DNA of 64,000 nucleotides from Massilia sp. YIM B02443 (GCF_030411955.1 NZ_JASNRA010000003.1:234574-298573); one strand, 5' to 3'; shown: positions 20,668 through 29,077, numbered from the stretch's first letter. Numbers and translations are program-made. The notes: a model not told the origin generated them from the letters alone.

Positions 20668-20692
20668 AAGCCTCGCTAGAGCGAGGCTTTTG
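20668..20692 (+). terminator. Intrinsic terminator of the low-GC module
   Basis: AAGCCTCGC and GCGAGGCTT form a perfect 9-bp stem with loop TAGA, followed by TTG TT. It begins 14 bases after the preceding stop codon and lies in the gap before a convergent gene, so it may serve both directions. Confidence 0.8.
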
Positions 20693-20726
20693 TTACCATT
20701 CTCAATAATATCGGGCACACTCCGAA

Positions 20727-21485
20727 TCAATGCGGGCCGTTGACCTGCGTAAACAGCTCTTGATAGCCTGCTTGCCCCTGTGCGGCGGCGAAGCGCTGGC
20801 GATGGACGCGTTGCACCAGCACTTCCGGCGTATCGTATGTTTCCAGGAGTTGCATCACCTCGTCGATGAACTCGGCCAGCGGCATGGCGCGTGGATCGCT
20901 GGCCTGCTGCGCGCCCATCAGCTCTGTCTGTACGTAGGGCGGGGCGATTTCGATTACCTCGACCGCCGTGTCTTTCAACTGGTGCCGCAGCGATTCGCTG
21001 AACGAATGGATCGCGGCCTTGGTCGCGCTGTAGGTCGGCGTGATCGCCAGCGGCAGGAAGGCCAGGCCGGACGAGACGTTGACCACGTTTGAGGCGGCCT
21101 GCTTGCGCAGCTGCGACAGCAGGGCGGCCGTGAGCAGGATCGGCGCCAGCAGGCTGGTGGCAATGGTCGCTTGCGCCGTTGCGGTGTCGACGTTCTCCGC
21201 CGTCCAGTCTTCGGCGCGCATGATGCCGGCATTGTTGATCAGCACGTTCAGTGCCGGATAGTCGCACACGATCTGCTGCGTGAAGCGCGCGATGTCCTGC
21301 GCATCGGTCACGTCCAGCACGGCCGTCGCCATGCCGGGGTTCGCATTCGCGACCTCGTCCAGCACGGCCTGGCGCCGGCCGGCGATGATGACCTGGTTGC
21401 CGCGTCGATGAAAGGCTTCGGCCAGTGCGCGGCCGATGCCCGAACCGCCGCCGGTGATGAGCATGGTATTTCCAGTCGTTTTCAT
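20727..21485 (-). CDS. SDR family NAD(P)-dependent oxidoreductase
   Basis: This is a classical short-chain dehydrogenase of 252 residues. It has the nucleotide-binding TGGGSGIGRA near the N-terminus, NNAG, a serine in NVSSG and the catalytic YSATK. The closest general type is the DltE/YdfG-like oxidoreductases; the substrate is unknown. ATG 21485 is preceded by a strong AAGGAGG and was preferred over an in-frame TTG inside that site. It is divergent from an HxlR-type regulator gene, which probably controls it. Confidence 0.9.
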   Translation of the reverse strand: MKTTGNTMLITGGGSGIGRALAEAFHRRGNQVIIAGRRQAVLDEVANANPGMATAVLDVTDAQDIARFTQQIVCDYPALNVLINNAGIMRAEDWTAENVDTATAQATIATSLLAPILLTAALLSQLRKQAASNVVNVSSGLAFLPLAITPTYSATKAAIHSFSESLRHQLKDTAVEVIEIAPPYVQTELMGAQQASDPRAMPLAEFIDEVMQLLETYDTPEVLVQRVHRQRFAAAQGQAGYQELFTQVNGPH

Positions 21486-21574
21486 GAATCCTCCTTGCAA
21501 GTTGAACCAGGCTCCGAAGGCGCCAATCCGCCTCGAATCCGTGCTAGCCTAGTCGCAATACTCTCAAACAGGAA

Positions 21575-21597
21575 GTAGGCACTTTTTTGTGCTGTAC
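21575..21597. promoter_or_regulatory. Candidate operator between SDR and HxlR regulator genes
   Basis: GTAGGCAC and GTGCTGTAC form an imperfect dyad around a run of six T's (the core GCAC/GTGC is perfect). It lies in the 139-base divergent region, 28 bases before the regulator's likely ATG. HxlR proteins bind dyads as dimers, so an autoregulatory role is plausible but inferred. Confidence 0.3.
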
Positions 21598-21624
21598 GAA
21601 CATAACGGTAAGGATTGGGCCGCG

Positions 21625-22056
21625 ATGGGCAACAAGGCAGGACAACGGCATGTGGTCTTCGAACCACTGCAAGGAGGCGCCGGCGGACACCAGCCGCGTC
21701 CCGAGCTGGACGCACTGGTACTGGACGTGCTCGACCGCGTGGCCGACAAGTGGACCATGTGCGTGCTCGAGGTGCTGCACCAGCACGGCGTGCAGCGCTT
21801 TACCCGCGTGGGCGAACTGGTCAGAACGATCAGCCAGCGCATGCTGACCAAGACCCTGCGCCAGCTCGAAGCCGACGGCCTGGTGCTGCGCACCGTGCAT
21901 CCGGAAGTGCCGCCGCGCGTCGAGTATCAACTAACCGAGATGGGCGCCAGCCTGTGCGCCGCATTCTGCAGTCTGTGGGTGTGGGCCGAACGGCACGAGC
22001 CGGAGCTGCGCCAGCACAAGCTCGCCCGCGCTGGCGCTACCGTGGAGCGCGGCTGA
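21625..22056 (+). CDS. HxlR-type winged-helix transcriptional regulator
   Basis: The core LDVLDRVADKWTMCVLEVL…FTRVGELVRTISQRMLTKTLRQLEADGLV is the HxlR winged helix. It is followed by the wing (PEVPPRVEYQLTEMG). Regulators of this family often respond to redox or electrophilic compounds and control a neighbouring oxidoreductase, here the divergent SDR. ATG 21625 has an AAGGA ten bases upstream (143 residues); a GTG at 21589 would add 12 residues. A small gene starts two bases after its stop. Confidence 0.88.
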   Translation: MGNKAGQRHVVFEPLQGGAGGHQPRPELDALVLDVLDRVADKWTMCVLEVLHQHGVQRFTRVGELVRTISQRMLTKTLRQLEADGLVLRTVHPEVPPRVEYQLTEMGASLCAAFCSLWVWAERHEPELRQHKLARAGATVERG

Positions 22057-22057
22057 C

Positions 22058-22366
22058 ATGGCGCGCGACGCATGGGCCTACCGCGAGGTCGCGGTCGAAT
22101 CGGTGCTCGATCAACGCAGCGGCAAGCTGCGCATCCGGCCGATGGCGGGGCAGGCGGTGTCCACCGGCATGCGCGTGCAATGCTCGCGTCAGCTGCTCGA
22201 CACCGACGTCTATCCGCCCGGCACCCGCTTCCTGCTGTCGGCCAGGCTCACCGATCGCCTGGGCGGCGAACCGTTTTTGTATGCCTGGCACGGCGACCCG
22301 GTCAGGGTGCTGAGCGCGGCCGCCGCCAGGCGCTTCCTGCAAGCCTACCGCCGTTTGCGCCTGTGA
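22058..22366 (+). CDS. Small hypothetical protein coupled to the HxlR regulator
   Basis: The 102-residue protein starts directly after the regulator stop, so it is probably cotranslated. It is basic, has no signal peptide or transmembrane helix, and has a single cysteine. The predicted β-rich N-terminal half and GTRFLLSARLTD segment do not match a family I know. Coding-like composition and tight spacing support it as real. Confidence 0.6.
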   Translation: MARDAWAYREVAVESVLDQRSGKLRIRPMAGQAVSTGMRVQCSRQLLDTDVYPPGTRFLLSARLTDRLGGEPFLYAWHGDPVRVLSAAAARRFLQAYRRLRL

Positions 22367-22453
22367 GTCGCGTCCGGCAATAAGGACAGGAACGCAAGCT
22401 TGCAAAAATGGTTATCATCGGCCATCGACAACGACCTCATTCAAGGAACCATC

Positions 22454-23008
22454 ATGGCCACCAAACACATTGCCGTCCTGGTCGGCAGCCTGCGCAAGGA
22501 ATCGTTCACCCGCCGCGTCGCCAACAGCCTGATCGCGGTCGCCCCGGACAACCTGCACCTAGAGATCGTCGAACTGCGCGACCTGCCGCTGTACAACGAG
22601 GACGACGAGACCGCTACCCCGCCGGCGTCGTTCACCGCCTTCCGCGATGCGATCCGCAAGGCCGACGGCATCCTGTTCTGCACCCCGGAGTACAACCGTT
22701 CGGTGCCGGGTTGCCTGAAGAACGCGATCGACGTCGGTTCGCGCCCCTACGGCAAGGCGGTGTTCGCCAACAAGCCGGCCGCCATCGTCAGCGTCTCGCC
22801 GGGCGCGCTGGGCGGCTTCGGCGCCAATCACCACCTGCGCCAGATGTTACCGTTCCTGAACATGCCGACCATGCCGGCGCCGGAAGCCTACGTCGGCGGC
22901 GTCGCCTCCAAGTACGACGGTCATCAATTGACCGACGAATCGACGCGCGCCTTCTTCCAGCAATTCATGACTGCCTACGGCGCCTGGGTCGACCAGCATG
23001 CGGTCTAA
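22454..23008 (+). CDS. NADPH-dependent FMN reductase
   Basis: This flavodoxin-fold quinone/chromate-reductase-type enzyme has 184 residues. The FMN phosphate loop GSLRKESFTRRVANSL is at the N-terminus; PEYNRSVPGCLKNAIDVGSR and SPGALGGFGA are the second and third flavin loops. It probably performs two-electron reduction of quinones or similar compounds with NAD(P)H. The start is ATG 22454 after AAGGAA; an upstream TTG in frame lacks support. Confidence 0.92.
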   Translation: MATKHIAVLVGSLRKESFTRRVANSLIAVAPDNLHLEIVELRDLPLYNEDDETATPPASFTAFRDAIRKADGILFCTPEYNRSVPGCLKNAIDVGSRPYGKAVFANKPAAIVSVSPGALGGFGANHHLRQMLPFLNMPTMPAPEAYVGGVASKYDGHQLTDESTRAFFQQFMTAYGAWVDQHAV

Positions 23009-23059
23009 GTCAGGTCCTGCAGGCCCTGTCGACACGACCGGCTGCGGGGCGGCCGGCCA

Positions 23060-23974
23060 ATGATCCGTTCCACCGATTCGAAAATCGTCCCCACCGCGCC
23101 GCGCGACCTGCCTGCGCTGCTGGGCCGTCCCGGCGGCGGCTGGCGCGCGCGCATGTTCGACGTCATCTTCGGCACCGACACCCCGGCCGGGCGCCGCTTC
23201 GACATCGCGCTGGTGTGCCTGATCCTGCTCAGCATCCTGGTGGTGGTGCTCGACAGCGTGCCCGAGATCGGCGCCCGCTACGCGTCGGTGATGACGGCGC
23301 TGGAATGGACCTTCACGCTGCTGTTCACGGTCGAATACGTCGCGCGCCTGGTCTGCATCCAGCGTCCGGGGCGCTACGCCACCAGCTTTTATGGCGTGAT
23401 CGACCTGGTGTCGGTGCTGCCGACCTACCTGTCGCTGCTGCTGCCGGGTAGCCAGGTGTTCCTCGACGTGCGCATCCTGCGCCTGTTGCGGGTGTTCCGC
23501 ATCTTCAAGCTCACGCTCTACATCGAGGAATACCACAAGCTGGGCCAGGCGCTGGTGGCGAGCCGGCGCAAGATCATGGTGTTCCTGTCGGTGGTGCTGA
23601 TGCTGGTGCTGATCCTGGGCACGGTGATGTACGTGATCGAAGGGCCGGAAAACGGCTTCACCAGCATTCCGATGGCGATGTACTGGGCCACGGTGACCAT
23701 CACCACGGTCGGCTACGGCGACATGACGCCGCATACGGCGCTGGGCAAGGGCATCGCCTCGTTCATGATGCTGCTCGGCTGGGGCATCCTGGCGGTGCCG
23801 ACCGGCATCGTCACCGCCGAGATGACCTCGCAGAAGCTGTCGCGCAACGCGCCGCGCGGCCAGCCGCGCCAGTGCGCGGCCTGCGGCAGCGGTGGACATG
23901 ACCCGCGCGCCCACTTCTGCAAGGATTGCGGCGCGGCGCTGGCGCCGGCCGAGGCAGTACAGGAAGGTAGCTAG
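23060..23974 (+). CDS. Voltage-gated-type K+ channel with C-terminal zinc ribbon
   Basis: The 304-residue protein has six membrane helices. S1 to S3 lie at ~49–67, 81–100 and 108–128. S4 (~134–152) carries regularly spaced Arg/Lys; S5 is at ~172–192. The pore loop has the K+ selectivity filter TVGYGD (216–221), followed by S6 (~230–254). The cytosolic tail ends in a treble/zinc-ribbon-like CxxC…CxxC set (C272, C275, C287, C290), unusual for simple bacterial channels of this family. Its stop codon overlaps the stop of the convergent downstream gene. Confidence 0.92.
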   Translation: MIRSTDSKIVPTAPRDLPALLGRPGGGWRARMFDVIFGTDTPAGRRFDIALVCLILLSILVVVLDSVPEIGARYASVMTALEWTFTLLFTVEYVARLVCIQRPGRYATSFYGVIDLVSVLPTYLSLLLPGSQVFLDVRILRLLRVFRIFKLTLYIEEYHKLGQALVASRRKIMVFLSVVLMLVLILGTVMYVIEGPENGFTSIPMAMYWATVTITTVGYGDMTPHTALGKGIASFMMLLGWGILAVPTGIVTAEMTSQKLSRNAPRGQPRQCAACGSGGHDPRAHFCKDCGAALAPAEAVQEGS

Positions 23975-24777
23975 GCGGCCTGCTGGGCGAAGCGCGCCAG
24001 CGCCGACGCCGGCGTCAGGCGCGCCCGGGCGCTCTCCGGCGCCGCCGTCTCGCAGGCCGGCGCCGGGATCGAGCCGTCGCGCTCCAGCCAGTAGCTGAAC
24101 TGGCCGAAGGTCGGCACCGCGTTCGGTTCCTGGTCCTGGAAGAAGTGCTCCAGCATCATGCGGTAGGCGGCGCGGCGCGAGAAGTCGTCGTGGCTGGCCG
24201 CATAGCGCGCGGCGGCGGCGCGGAAGATGGCGCGGATCCGCTCGTCGGCATTCAGGCCGGTGCCGGCATCCTTGCGCGGGCGGCCGCGCTTGATGCCGGC
24301 CGTGACCGCACGGGTGCGCCCCGGCGCGCCCGAGTTGCCGTAGTCGGGCAGCAGCGCGTCCGGGGTCTGGCCGCGTTCCCAGAAGCGGCGCAGGTAGCGC
24401 AGGATGCTCGACTTCGAGATGCCGTGCGCCGTGGCGTAGGCCGCCACCAGCGCGGCGCGGCGGCGCGGATCGTACAGCGCGCGGCGGTCGGCGTGCAGGG
24501 CGCGCACCGCCGACCAGGCCTTGGCCTGCAGCGCCAGGTAGCCGGCCGGCATGGTGTCGGGCGGAACCGGCGCCGCGCACGGGTCGACCAGCAGCCGCCG
24601 CGCGCGGCCCGAGGCCACGTCGTCGCGCAGCGCGCGCAGCGGCGCCGGGCTCGGCACCGCGGCGCGGCTGCGCAGTTCATAGGTATACGCCAGCGCGTGT
24701 TCGACGTCGATCCACAGGACGCGGATCGCGCGGTCGGGCGCCGTCACATATTCGAGCACATCGTTTTGCACCAACAT
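23971..24777 (-). CDS. Orphan TnsB-like DNA-binding protein lacking the DDE domain
   Basis: The 268-residue protein resembles the N-terminal DNA-binding half of Tn7-type transposase TnsB. Residues 1–70 match its first small domain. Residues ~98–153 hold a helix-turn-helix and the block FWERGQTPDALLPDYGNSG, very close to the Tn7 TnsB sequence as I remember it. A basic KRGRPRK stretch (163–169) looks like an AT-hook, and residues ~176–234 match the next helical domain. The DDE catalytic domain that follows in TnsB (~700 residues) is absent and the tail is unrelated Ala/Pro-rich sequence. ATG 24777 has a GGAGAAGG site. No tnsA, tnsC or transposon end was seen nearby. It is either a decayed transposase or a domesticated DNA-binding protein. 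Confidence 0.7.
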   Translation of the reverse strand: MLVQNDVLEYVTAPDRAIRVLWIDVEHALAYTYELRSRAAVPSPAPLRALRDDVASGRARRLLVDPCAAPVPPDTMPAGYLALQAKAWSAVRALHADRRALYDPRRRAALVAAYATAHGISKSSILRYLRRFWERGQTPDALLPDYGNSGAPGRTRAVTAGIKRGRPRKDAGTGLNADERIRAIFRAAAARYAASHDDFSRRAAYRMMLEHFFQDQEPNAVPTFGQFSYWLERDGSIPAPACETAAPESARARLTPASALARFAQQAA

Positions 24778-25089
24778 CGCCTTCTCCCGGACGAGTTCAC
24801 GGTGCTTTCTACCATGCAAGGATCGCGCCAGCTCAGTTTGCATGGATACGAATTCGTTTGTTCCAGATCAAAGGTTGAGCACGCTTGGGCCTTTAGCCTT
24901 CTAGGCTCGTGTCGTCAGGAAGTATCGAGCGCAGCGCCACATGCCAGAAATGCCCGCGGCTGGACAGGTTTGCTCCGGGATGGCCCGCTTCCGTGCACCG
25001 CCAGGGTGCGCGTGGGGCGGGCCGGGCACGCCGCGCCGCGCCGGGACTGCCGGCGGCACGCACTCCAACCAAACCAGAGAGGTTCCAGC
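24778..25089. other. Divergent intergenic region before the phasin gene
   Basis: About 310 bases separate the TnsB-like gene from the divergent phasin gene. It must contain the promoters of both, but no pair of good sigma-70 hexamers was identified. The open frame running through it into the phasin gene is not supported by a start site. Confidence 0.4.
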
Positions 25090-25692
25090 ATGTACCCATT
25101 CCCGCAATCCGTGACGCCGGCCGTGCGCAGCCACATGGACGCCCAGACCGCTTTTGTGAACGACATGTCGAAATCGCTGTTCCGCTCGTTCCAGCAGATG
25201 TGCGAACTGAACATCCAGCTGGCCCAGACCATGCTCGAGGAAACCACGCTCACCAGCCAGCAGGTGCTGAGCGCCGACCGCCAGTCCGAAGTGCTGAGCG
25301 CGGCATCGTCGCGCGCCCAGCCGGCCACCGAGAAGCTGCGTTCCTACCAGCAGCACATCGCGCGCCTGGCGAGCGACGCCCAGGTCGAACTGGCCAGGGT
25401 CACCGAGCAGCACGTGCAGAACACCACCCGCACCGCGCGCGCCCTGGTGGACGAAGTGGCGCGCACCTCGGCCGAAGAAGCCGAGCGCGGCATCCGCAGC
25501 CAGCAGGAAGCGATGCGCAACCTGTCCGATCCGTTCACCCGCCAGGACGGCGCCATCCACAGCCGCGCAGGCGACGGCGCCGCCCACGCGTCGCAGCCGA
25601 ACGGCCAGGCCCAGGCCACCTCGACCGCCATCAGCGCCCAGCACGGCCAGGGCAGCCAGCAAAGCCGCCAGACCGGCGCTTCCTCGCACTAA
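25090..25692 (+). CDS. Phasin family protein
   Basis: The 200-residue, mostly helical protein matches the phasin pattern. The N-terminal amphipathic part (AFVNDMSKSLFRSFQQMCELNIQL) and LAQTMLEE are followed by long coiled-coil helices, then a Gln/Ser/Ala-rich disordered tail. Phasins coat polyhydroxyalkanoate granules in the cytoplasm. ATG 25090 is preceded by AGAGAGG; the much longer upstream frame lacks a site. Confidence 0.85.
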   Translation: MYPFPQSVTPAVRSHMDAQTAFVNDMSKSLFRSFQQMCELNIQLAQTMLEETTLTSQQVLSADRQSEVLSAASSRAQPATEKLRSYQQHIARLASDAQVELARVTEQHVQNTTRTARALVDEVARTSAEEAERGIRSQQEAMRNLSDPFTRQDGAIHSRAGDGAAHASQPNGQAQATSTAISAQHGQGSQQSRQTGASSH

Positions 25693-25712
25693 GGTCTCGC
25701 GATCCTTCTCCG

Positions 25713-26040
25713 CTAAACCGCGGACGCCGGCCGGCTGCCTGCCTTGGCGGCTGGCCGGTCGTCGGCAGCACGCAATGCGCGCAATCCGAACAGGGGACGC
25801 AGCAATGCCGCCCGCTGTACTGCCTCGTACAGGGCAAAGCTGGCGGCCGCCGTCAGCGCCACCAGTAGCGGCGCTTCCAGCCCCGGCGCCAGGTTGCGCG
25901 GCTGCCATCGCGCCGGTAGTCTTCCACCGTGACCAGCACCATCAGTATTTAGAACAGGACCCACGCCAGGCTGCCGGCGATCCTCGGACGGGGAGCAAGG
26001 ATGACGGCGTGAACGAGTGACGGCAAACCGATAGTCACCC
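25713..26040 (-). pseudogene. Remnant of a membrane acyltransferase (3' end only)
   Basis: Translation of the minus strand gives fragments typical of the C-terminal membrane part of OafA/OpgC-type acyltransferases. One frame has TIGLPSLVHAVIL and AWVLF–stop–ILMVLVTVEDYRR. A second frame has VALTAAASFALYEAV and LLRPLFGLR. The fragments lie in order but are split by a stop and a frame change, and no N-terminal part is present. I infer a decayed gene between the phasin and kinase genes; the identification rests on pattern memory only. Confidence 0.45.
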
Positions 26041-26144
26041 ATCAGTGCCTACTTTCAAAGTGCAACCGTAGCCGGCCGCGGCACGATTGAGGCAAGCGCG
26101 CCACGTCGGATGCGCCACATGTCCAAGATTGCCTATGGTCAATC

Positions 26145-26169
26145 ATCGTTCGTGCGACAATGGAACGAT
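26145..26169 (+). promoter_or_regulatory. Dyad covering the start of the hybrid kinase gene
   Basis: ATCGTTC and GAACGAT form a perfect 7-bp inverted repeat with an 11-base spacer; the right arm includes the first two bases of the kinase ATG (26168). In RNA the hairpin could hide the start codon; in DNA it could bind a repressor. The function is inferred. Confidence 0.3.
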
Positions 26170-29077
26170 GAACGATTTTGGCCAAGACACACCGGTTTCC
26201 GCAGCCAGCGGCGGCATGCGTGCGCTGCTGCGCGCCCACCCATGGGAGGCGAGTGCGCTCGGCCACCCCGAGCATTGGCCACGCGAACTGCACGCCGCGG
26301 TCGAGATCATGCTCGAAGCGCCGCACCCGGCGCTGATCGGGTGGGGCGGGCAGGCCGTGGTGCTGTACAACGACGCCTACGCCGCGCTGCTCGGCGCGCG
26401 CCATCCGGCCGCCCTCGGCCAGCCTTTCAGCCTGGCCTGGCCGGAACTGTGGCAGACAGCCGGCGTGCGTGCAGCCGGCGCCCTGGCCGGGATTGCCCAG
26501 CACATGGACGACGCCCCGGCCCTGATCGCGGACGGCGGCACGCTGCGCCAGCACTGGTTCACGGTGTCGTATGCGCCGCTGCGCCTGGCCGACGGCGCGG
26601 TGGCCGGCTTCTTCCATAGCGCCCTCGACACCACCGACCGCGTCAACGACCTGCGCTGGCGCAGCTTCCAGCTGGCGCTGTCCGAGCGCCTGCGCAGCGT
26701 CGACACCTCGCACCAGATCGTCGAGGCGGCCAGCGCCATGATCGGCGCCGAACTCGATGCGGCGCGTGTGTTGTACGCCGAAGCGGAACAGGACGGCGAA
26801 GGTGGCGAAGGCTTCACGGTGCTCTCCGAATGGGTGCGCGAGGGCGTTGCCCGGCTGGCCGGCGCCGATGCGCGCCTGCACGATGTCGGCCCGGTGCTGG
26901 TCGCCGCGCTGCGCGCCGGCCAGGCGGTGGCGGTAGGCGACGTCGCCCATGACGAACGCACCGCCGGCCACGGCGCGCGCTATGCCGGCGCCGGGGTCGG
27001 CGCCCTGCTGGCGCTGCCGCTGCTGAAGAACGGCCGCCTGCTGTCGGTGGTAGTGCTGCAATCGGCGCAGCCGCGCCACTGGCAGGACATCGAACTGCGC
27101 CTGCTGCAGGACGTGGCCGAGCGCACCTGGACCGCGCTCGACGCGCTGCGTTCGCACCAGGCGCTGCGCGCCAGCGAAGCGCGGCTGTCGGCGGTGTTCG
27201 ACAGCCTGCCGGTCGGCGTCGGCGTGGCCGACCCGGACGGCAGGCTGGTGCTGTCCAACCAGGCCATGCAGCGCTTCGTGCCGAGCGGGATCATGCCCTC
27301 GCGCGACGAGCGCCGCTACGCGCGCTGGACCGCGCTGCATCCCGACGGCAGCCCGGTCGGACGCGACGACTATCCCGGCGCGCGCGCCCTGCGCGGCGAG
27401 CGCGTGGTGCCCGGCATCGAGGCGCTGTACCGCGACGACGACGGCGCCGAGATCTGGACCCACATCGGCGCGGTGCCGATCCGCGATGTCGAAGGCCGCA
27501 TCACCGGCCAGGTGTCGGTGGTCACCGACATCGACCGCGTCAAGCGCGCCGAGGCGCAACTGCGCGTGTCCGAGGCCAAGTACCGCAAGCTGTTCGAGCG
27601 CATGGACGCCGGCTTTTGCATCGTCGAGATCCTGTTCGACGAAGGCGGCCGGCCGCGCGACTTCCGCTACCTGGAACTGAACCCGATGTTCGAAAGCCAG
27701 TCCGGCCTGCTTGATGCGCGCGGACGCACCGCGCTCGAGATGGTGCCGGGCCTGGAGCAGGCCTGGATCGAACGCATCGGCAATGTGGCGCTGAGCGGCG
27801 TGTCGGACCAGTTCGAGGCCTATTCGGACGTGCTGGGCCGCTGGTTCGAGACCAATGCCTCGCCCCTGGGCGAAGCCGGCGCGAATCAGGTGGCGCTGAT
27901 CTTCCGCGACACCACCGCGCGCCGCGAGACCGAGGACAACCTGCGCCGGCTGGCGGCCGAGGACGCTGAAGCGAGCCGGCGCAAGAGCGAATTCCTGGCG
28001 GTGCTGGCGCACGAGCTGCGCAACCCGATGGCGCCGATCCGCACCGGCCTCGAGATCATGCGCCTGCGCGCCGACAGTCCCGAGACCATCGAACGCGTGC
28101 GCGAGATGCTGGAGCGCCAGACGCGCCAGATGACGCATCTGATCGACGACCTGCTCGACGTCGCGCGCGTCACCAGCGGCAAGATCGAGATCCGCAAGCA
28201 GCTGGTCGACCTGAACCGCGTGGCGGCCAGCGCGGTCGAGACCAGCACCCCGATGATCCAGGGCGCACGGCATGTGCTGGACGTGAGTATGTGGGGCGAA
28301 GCGCTGCTGCTCGAGATCGATCCGACCCGCATCGCCCAGGTGGTCAACAACCTGCTCACCAACGCCGCCAAGTACACGCCGCCGGGCGGGCGCATCGCGC
28401 TCGCGGTGCGCAAGGAAGGGCGCGAAGCGGTGATCGCGGTGACCGACAGCGGCGTCGGCATCCCGCCCGAGCATCAGGACTCGATCTTCGAGATGTTCAA
28501 CCAGGTCGGCCGCAACATGGGCCTGGCCCAGGGCGGCCTCGGGATCGGCCTGTCGCTGGTGCGCCAGCTGGTGGCGCTACACGGCGGCCGCGTGAGCGCG
28601 GCCAGCCCCGGCGTCGGCCAGGGCAGCACCTTCACGGTGCGCCTGCCGCTCGGCGTGCAGGCGGAGGGCAACGGCGGCGACCCGGCGCTGCCCGAGCGCC
28701 GCACCGCGCAGCGCCGCACCTTCCGCATCCTGGTGGTGGACGACAACACCGACGCCGCCGAGAGCCTGTCGCTGCTGCTGCAGCTGAACGCGCACGAGAT
28801 CCGCACTGCCACCAATGGCCGCGACGCGCTCGAGATCGCGCGCGAGTTCCGGCCCGACATCGGCTTCCTCGACATCGGCATGCCCGGCATGACCGGCTTC
28901 GAACTGGCCAGCCGCCTGCGCGCCATGCCCGAACTGGCCGGCATGACGCTGGTGGCGGTCACCGGCTGGGGTTCCGAGGACGACCTGGCGCGCTCGCGCG
29001 AAGCCGGCATCGACCACCATTTCACCAAGCCGATCGCGGCCGAGACGGTCAGCCGGCTGCTGAGCCAGATCACCTGA
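26168..29077 (+). CDS. Hybrid sensor histidine kinase (PAS/GAF sensors, REC)
   Basis: The 969-residue cytosolic protein has several sensor domains: an N-terminal PAS-like domain, a GAF-like domain (~165–345) and two further PAS domains. These lead to a HisKA domain with phospho-accepting H615 (AHELRNP) and an HATPase (NLLTNAAKYTPPGG; GGLGIGLSLVRQL). A C-terminal receiver carries D902 (FLDIGMPG). No transmembrane helix is visible, so it senses an internal signal. The start ATG 26168 was chosen because sequence upstream lacks protein-like character. A single-domain response regulator follows 58 bases later. Confidence 0.92.
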   Translation: MNDFGQDTPVSAASGGMRALLRAHPWEASALGHPEHWPRELHAAVEIMLEAPHPALIGWGGQAVVLYNDAYAALLGARHPAALGQPFSLAWPELWQTAGVRAAGALAGIAQHMDDAPALIADGGTLRQHWFTVSYAPLRLADGAVAGFFHSALDTTDRVNDLRWRSFQLALSERLRSVDTSHQIVEAASAMIGAELDAARVLYAEAEQDGEGGEGFTVLSEWVREGVARLAGADARLHDVGPVLVAALRAGQAVAVGDVAHDERTAGHGARYAGAGVGALLALPLLKNGRLLSVVVLQSAQPRHWQDIELRLLQDVAERTWTALDALRSHQALRASEARLSAVFDSLPVGVGVADPDGRLVLSNQAMQRFVPSGIMPSRDERRYARWTALHPDGSPVGRDDYPGARALRGERVVPGIEALYRDDDGAEIWTHIGAVPIRDVEGRITGQVSVVTDIDRVKRAEAQLRVSEAKYRKLFERMDAGFCIVEILFDEGGRPRDFRYLELNPMFESQSGLLDARGRTALEMVPGLEQAWIERIGNVALSGVSDQFEAYSDVLGRWFETNASPLGEAGANQVALIFRDTTARRETEDNLRRLAAEDAEASRRKSEFLAVLAHELRNPMAPIRTGLEIMRLRADSPETIERVREMLERQTRQMTHLIDDLLDVARVTSGKIEIRKQLVDLNRVAASAVETSTPMIQGARHVLDVSMWGEALLLEIDPTRIAQVVNNLLTNAAKYTPPGGRIALAVRKEGREAVIAVTDSGVGIPPEHQDSIFEMFNQVGRNMGLAQGGLGIGLSLVRQLVALHGGRVSAASPGVGQGSTFTVRLPLGVQAEGNGGDPALPERRTAQRRTFRILVVDDNTDAAESLSLLLQLNAHEIRTATNGRDALEIAREFRPDIGFLDIGMPGMTGFELASRLRAMPELAGMTLVAVTGWGSEDDLARSREAGIDHHFTKPIAAETVSRLLSQIT

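Noticed and set aside
24145..25089. Upstream extension of the phasin gene
   Set aside because: The frame is open but antisense to the TnsB-like gene, and a ribosome binding site precedes ATG 25090.
26042..28474. Long minus-strand open frame opposite the hybrid kinase
   Set aside because: The plus strand has clear PAS, HisKA, HATPase and REC motifs; the minus frame has none.
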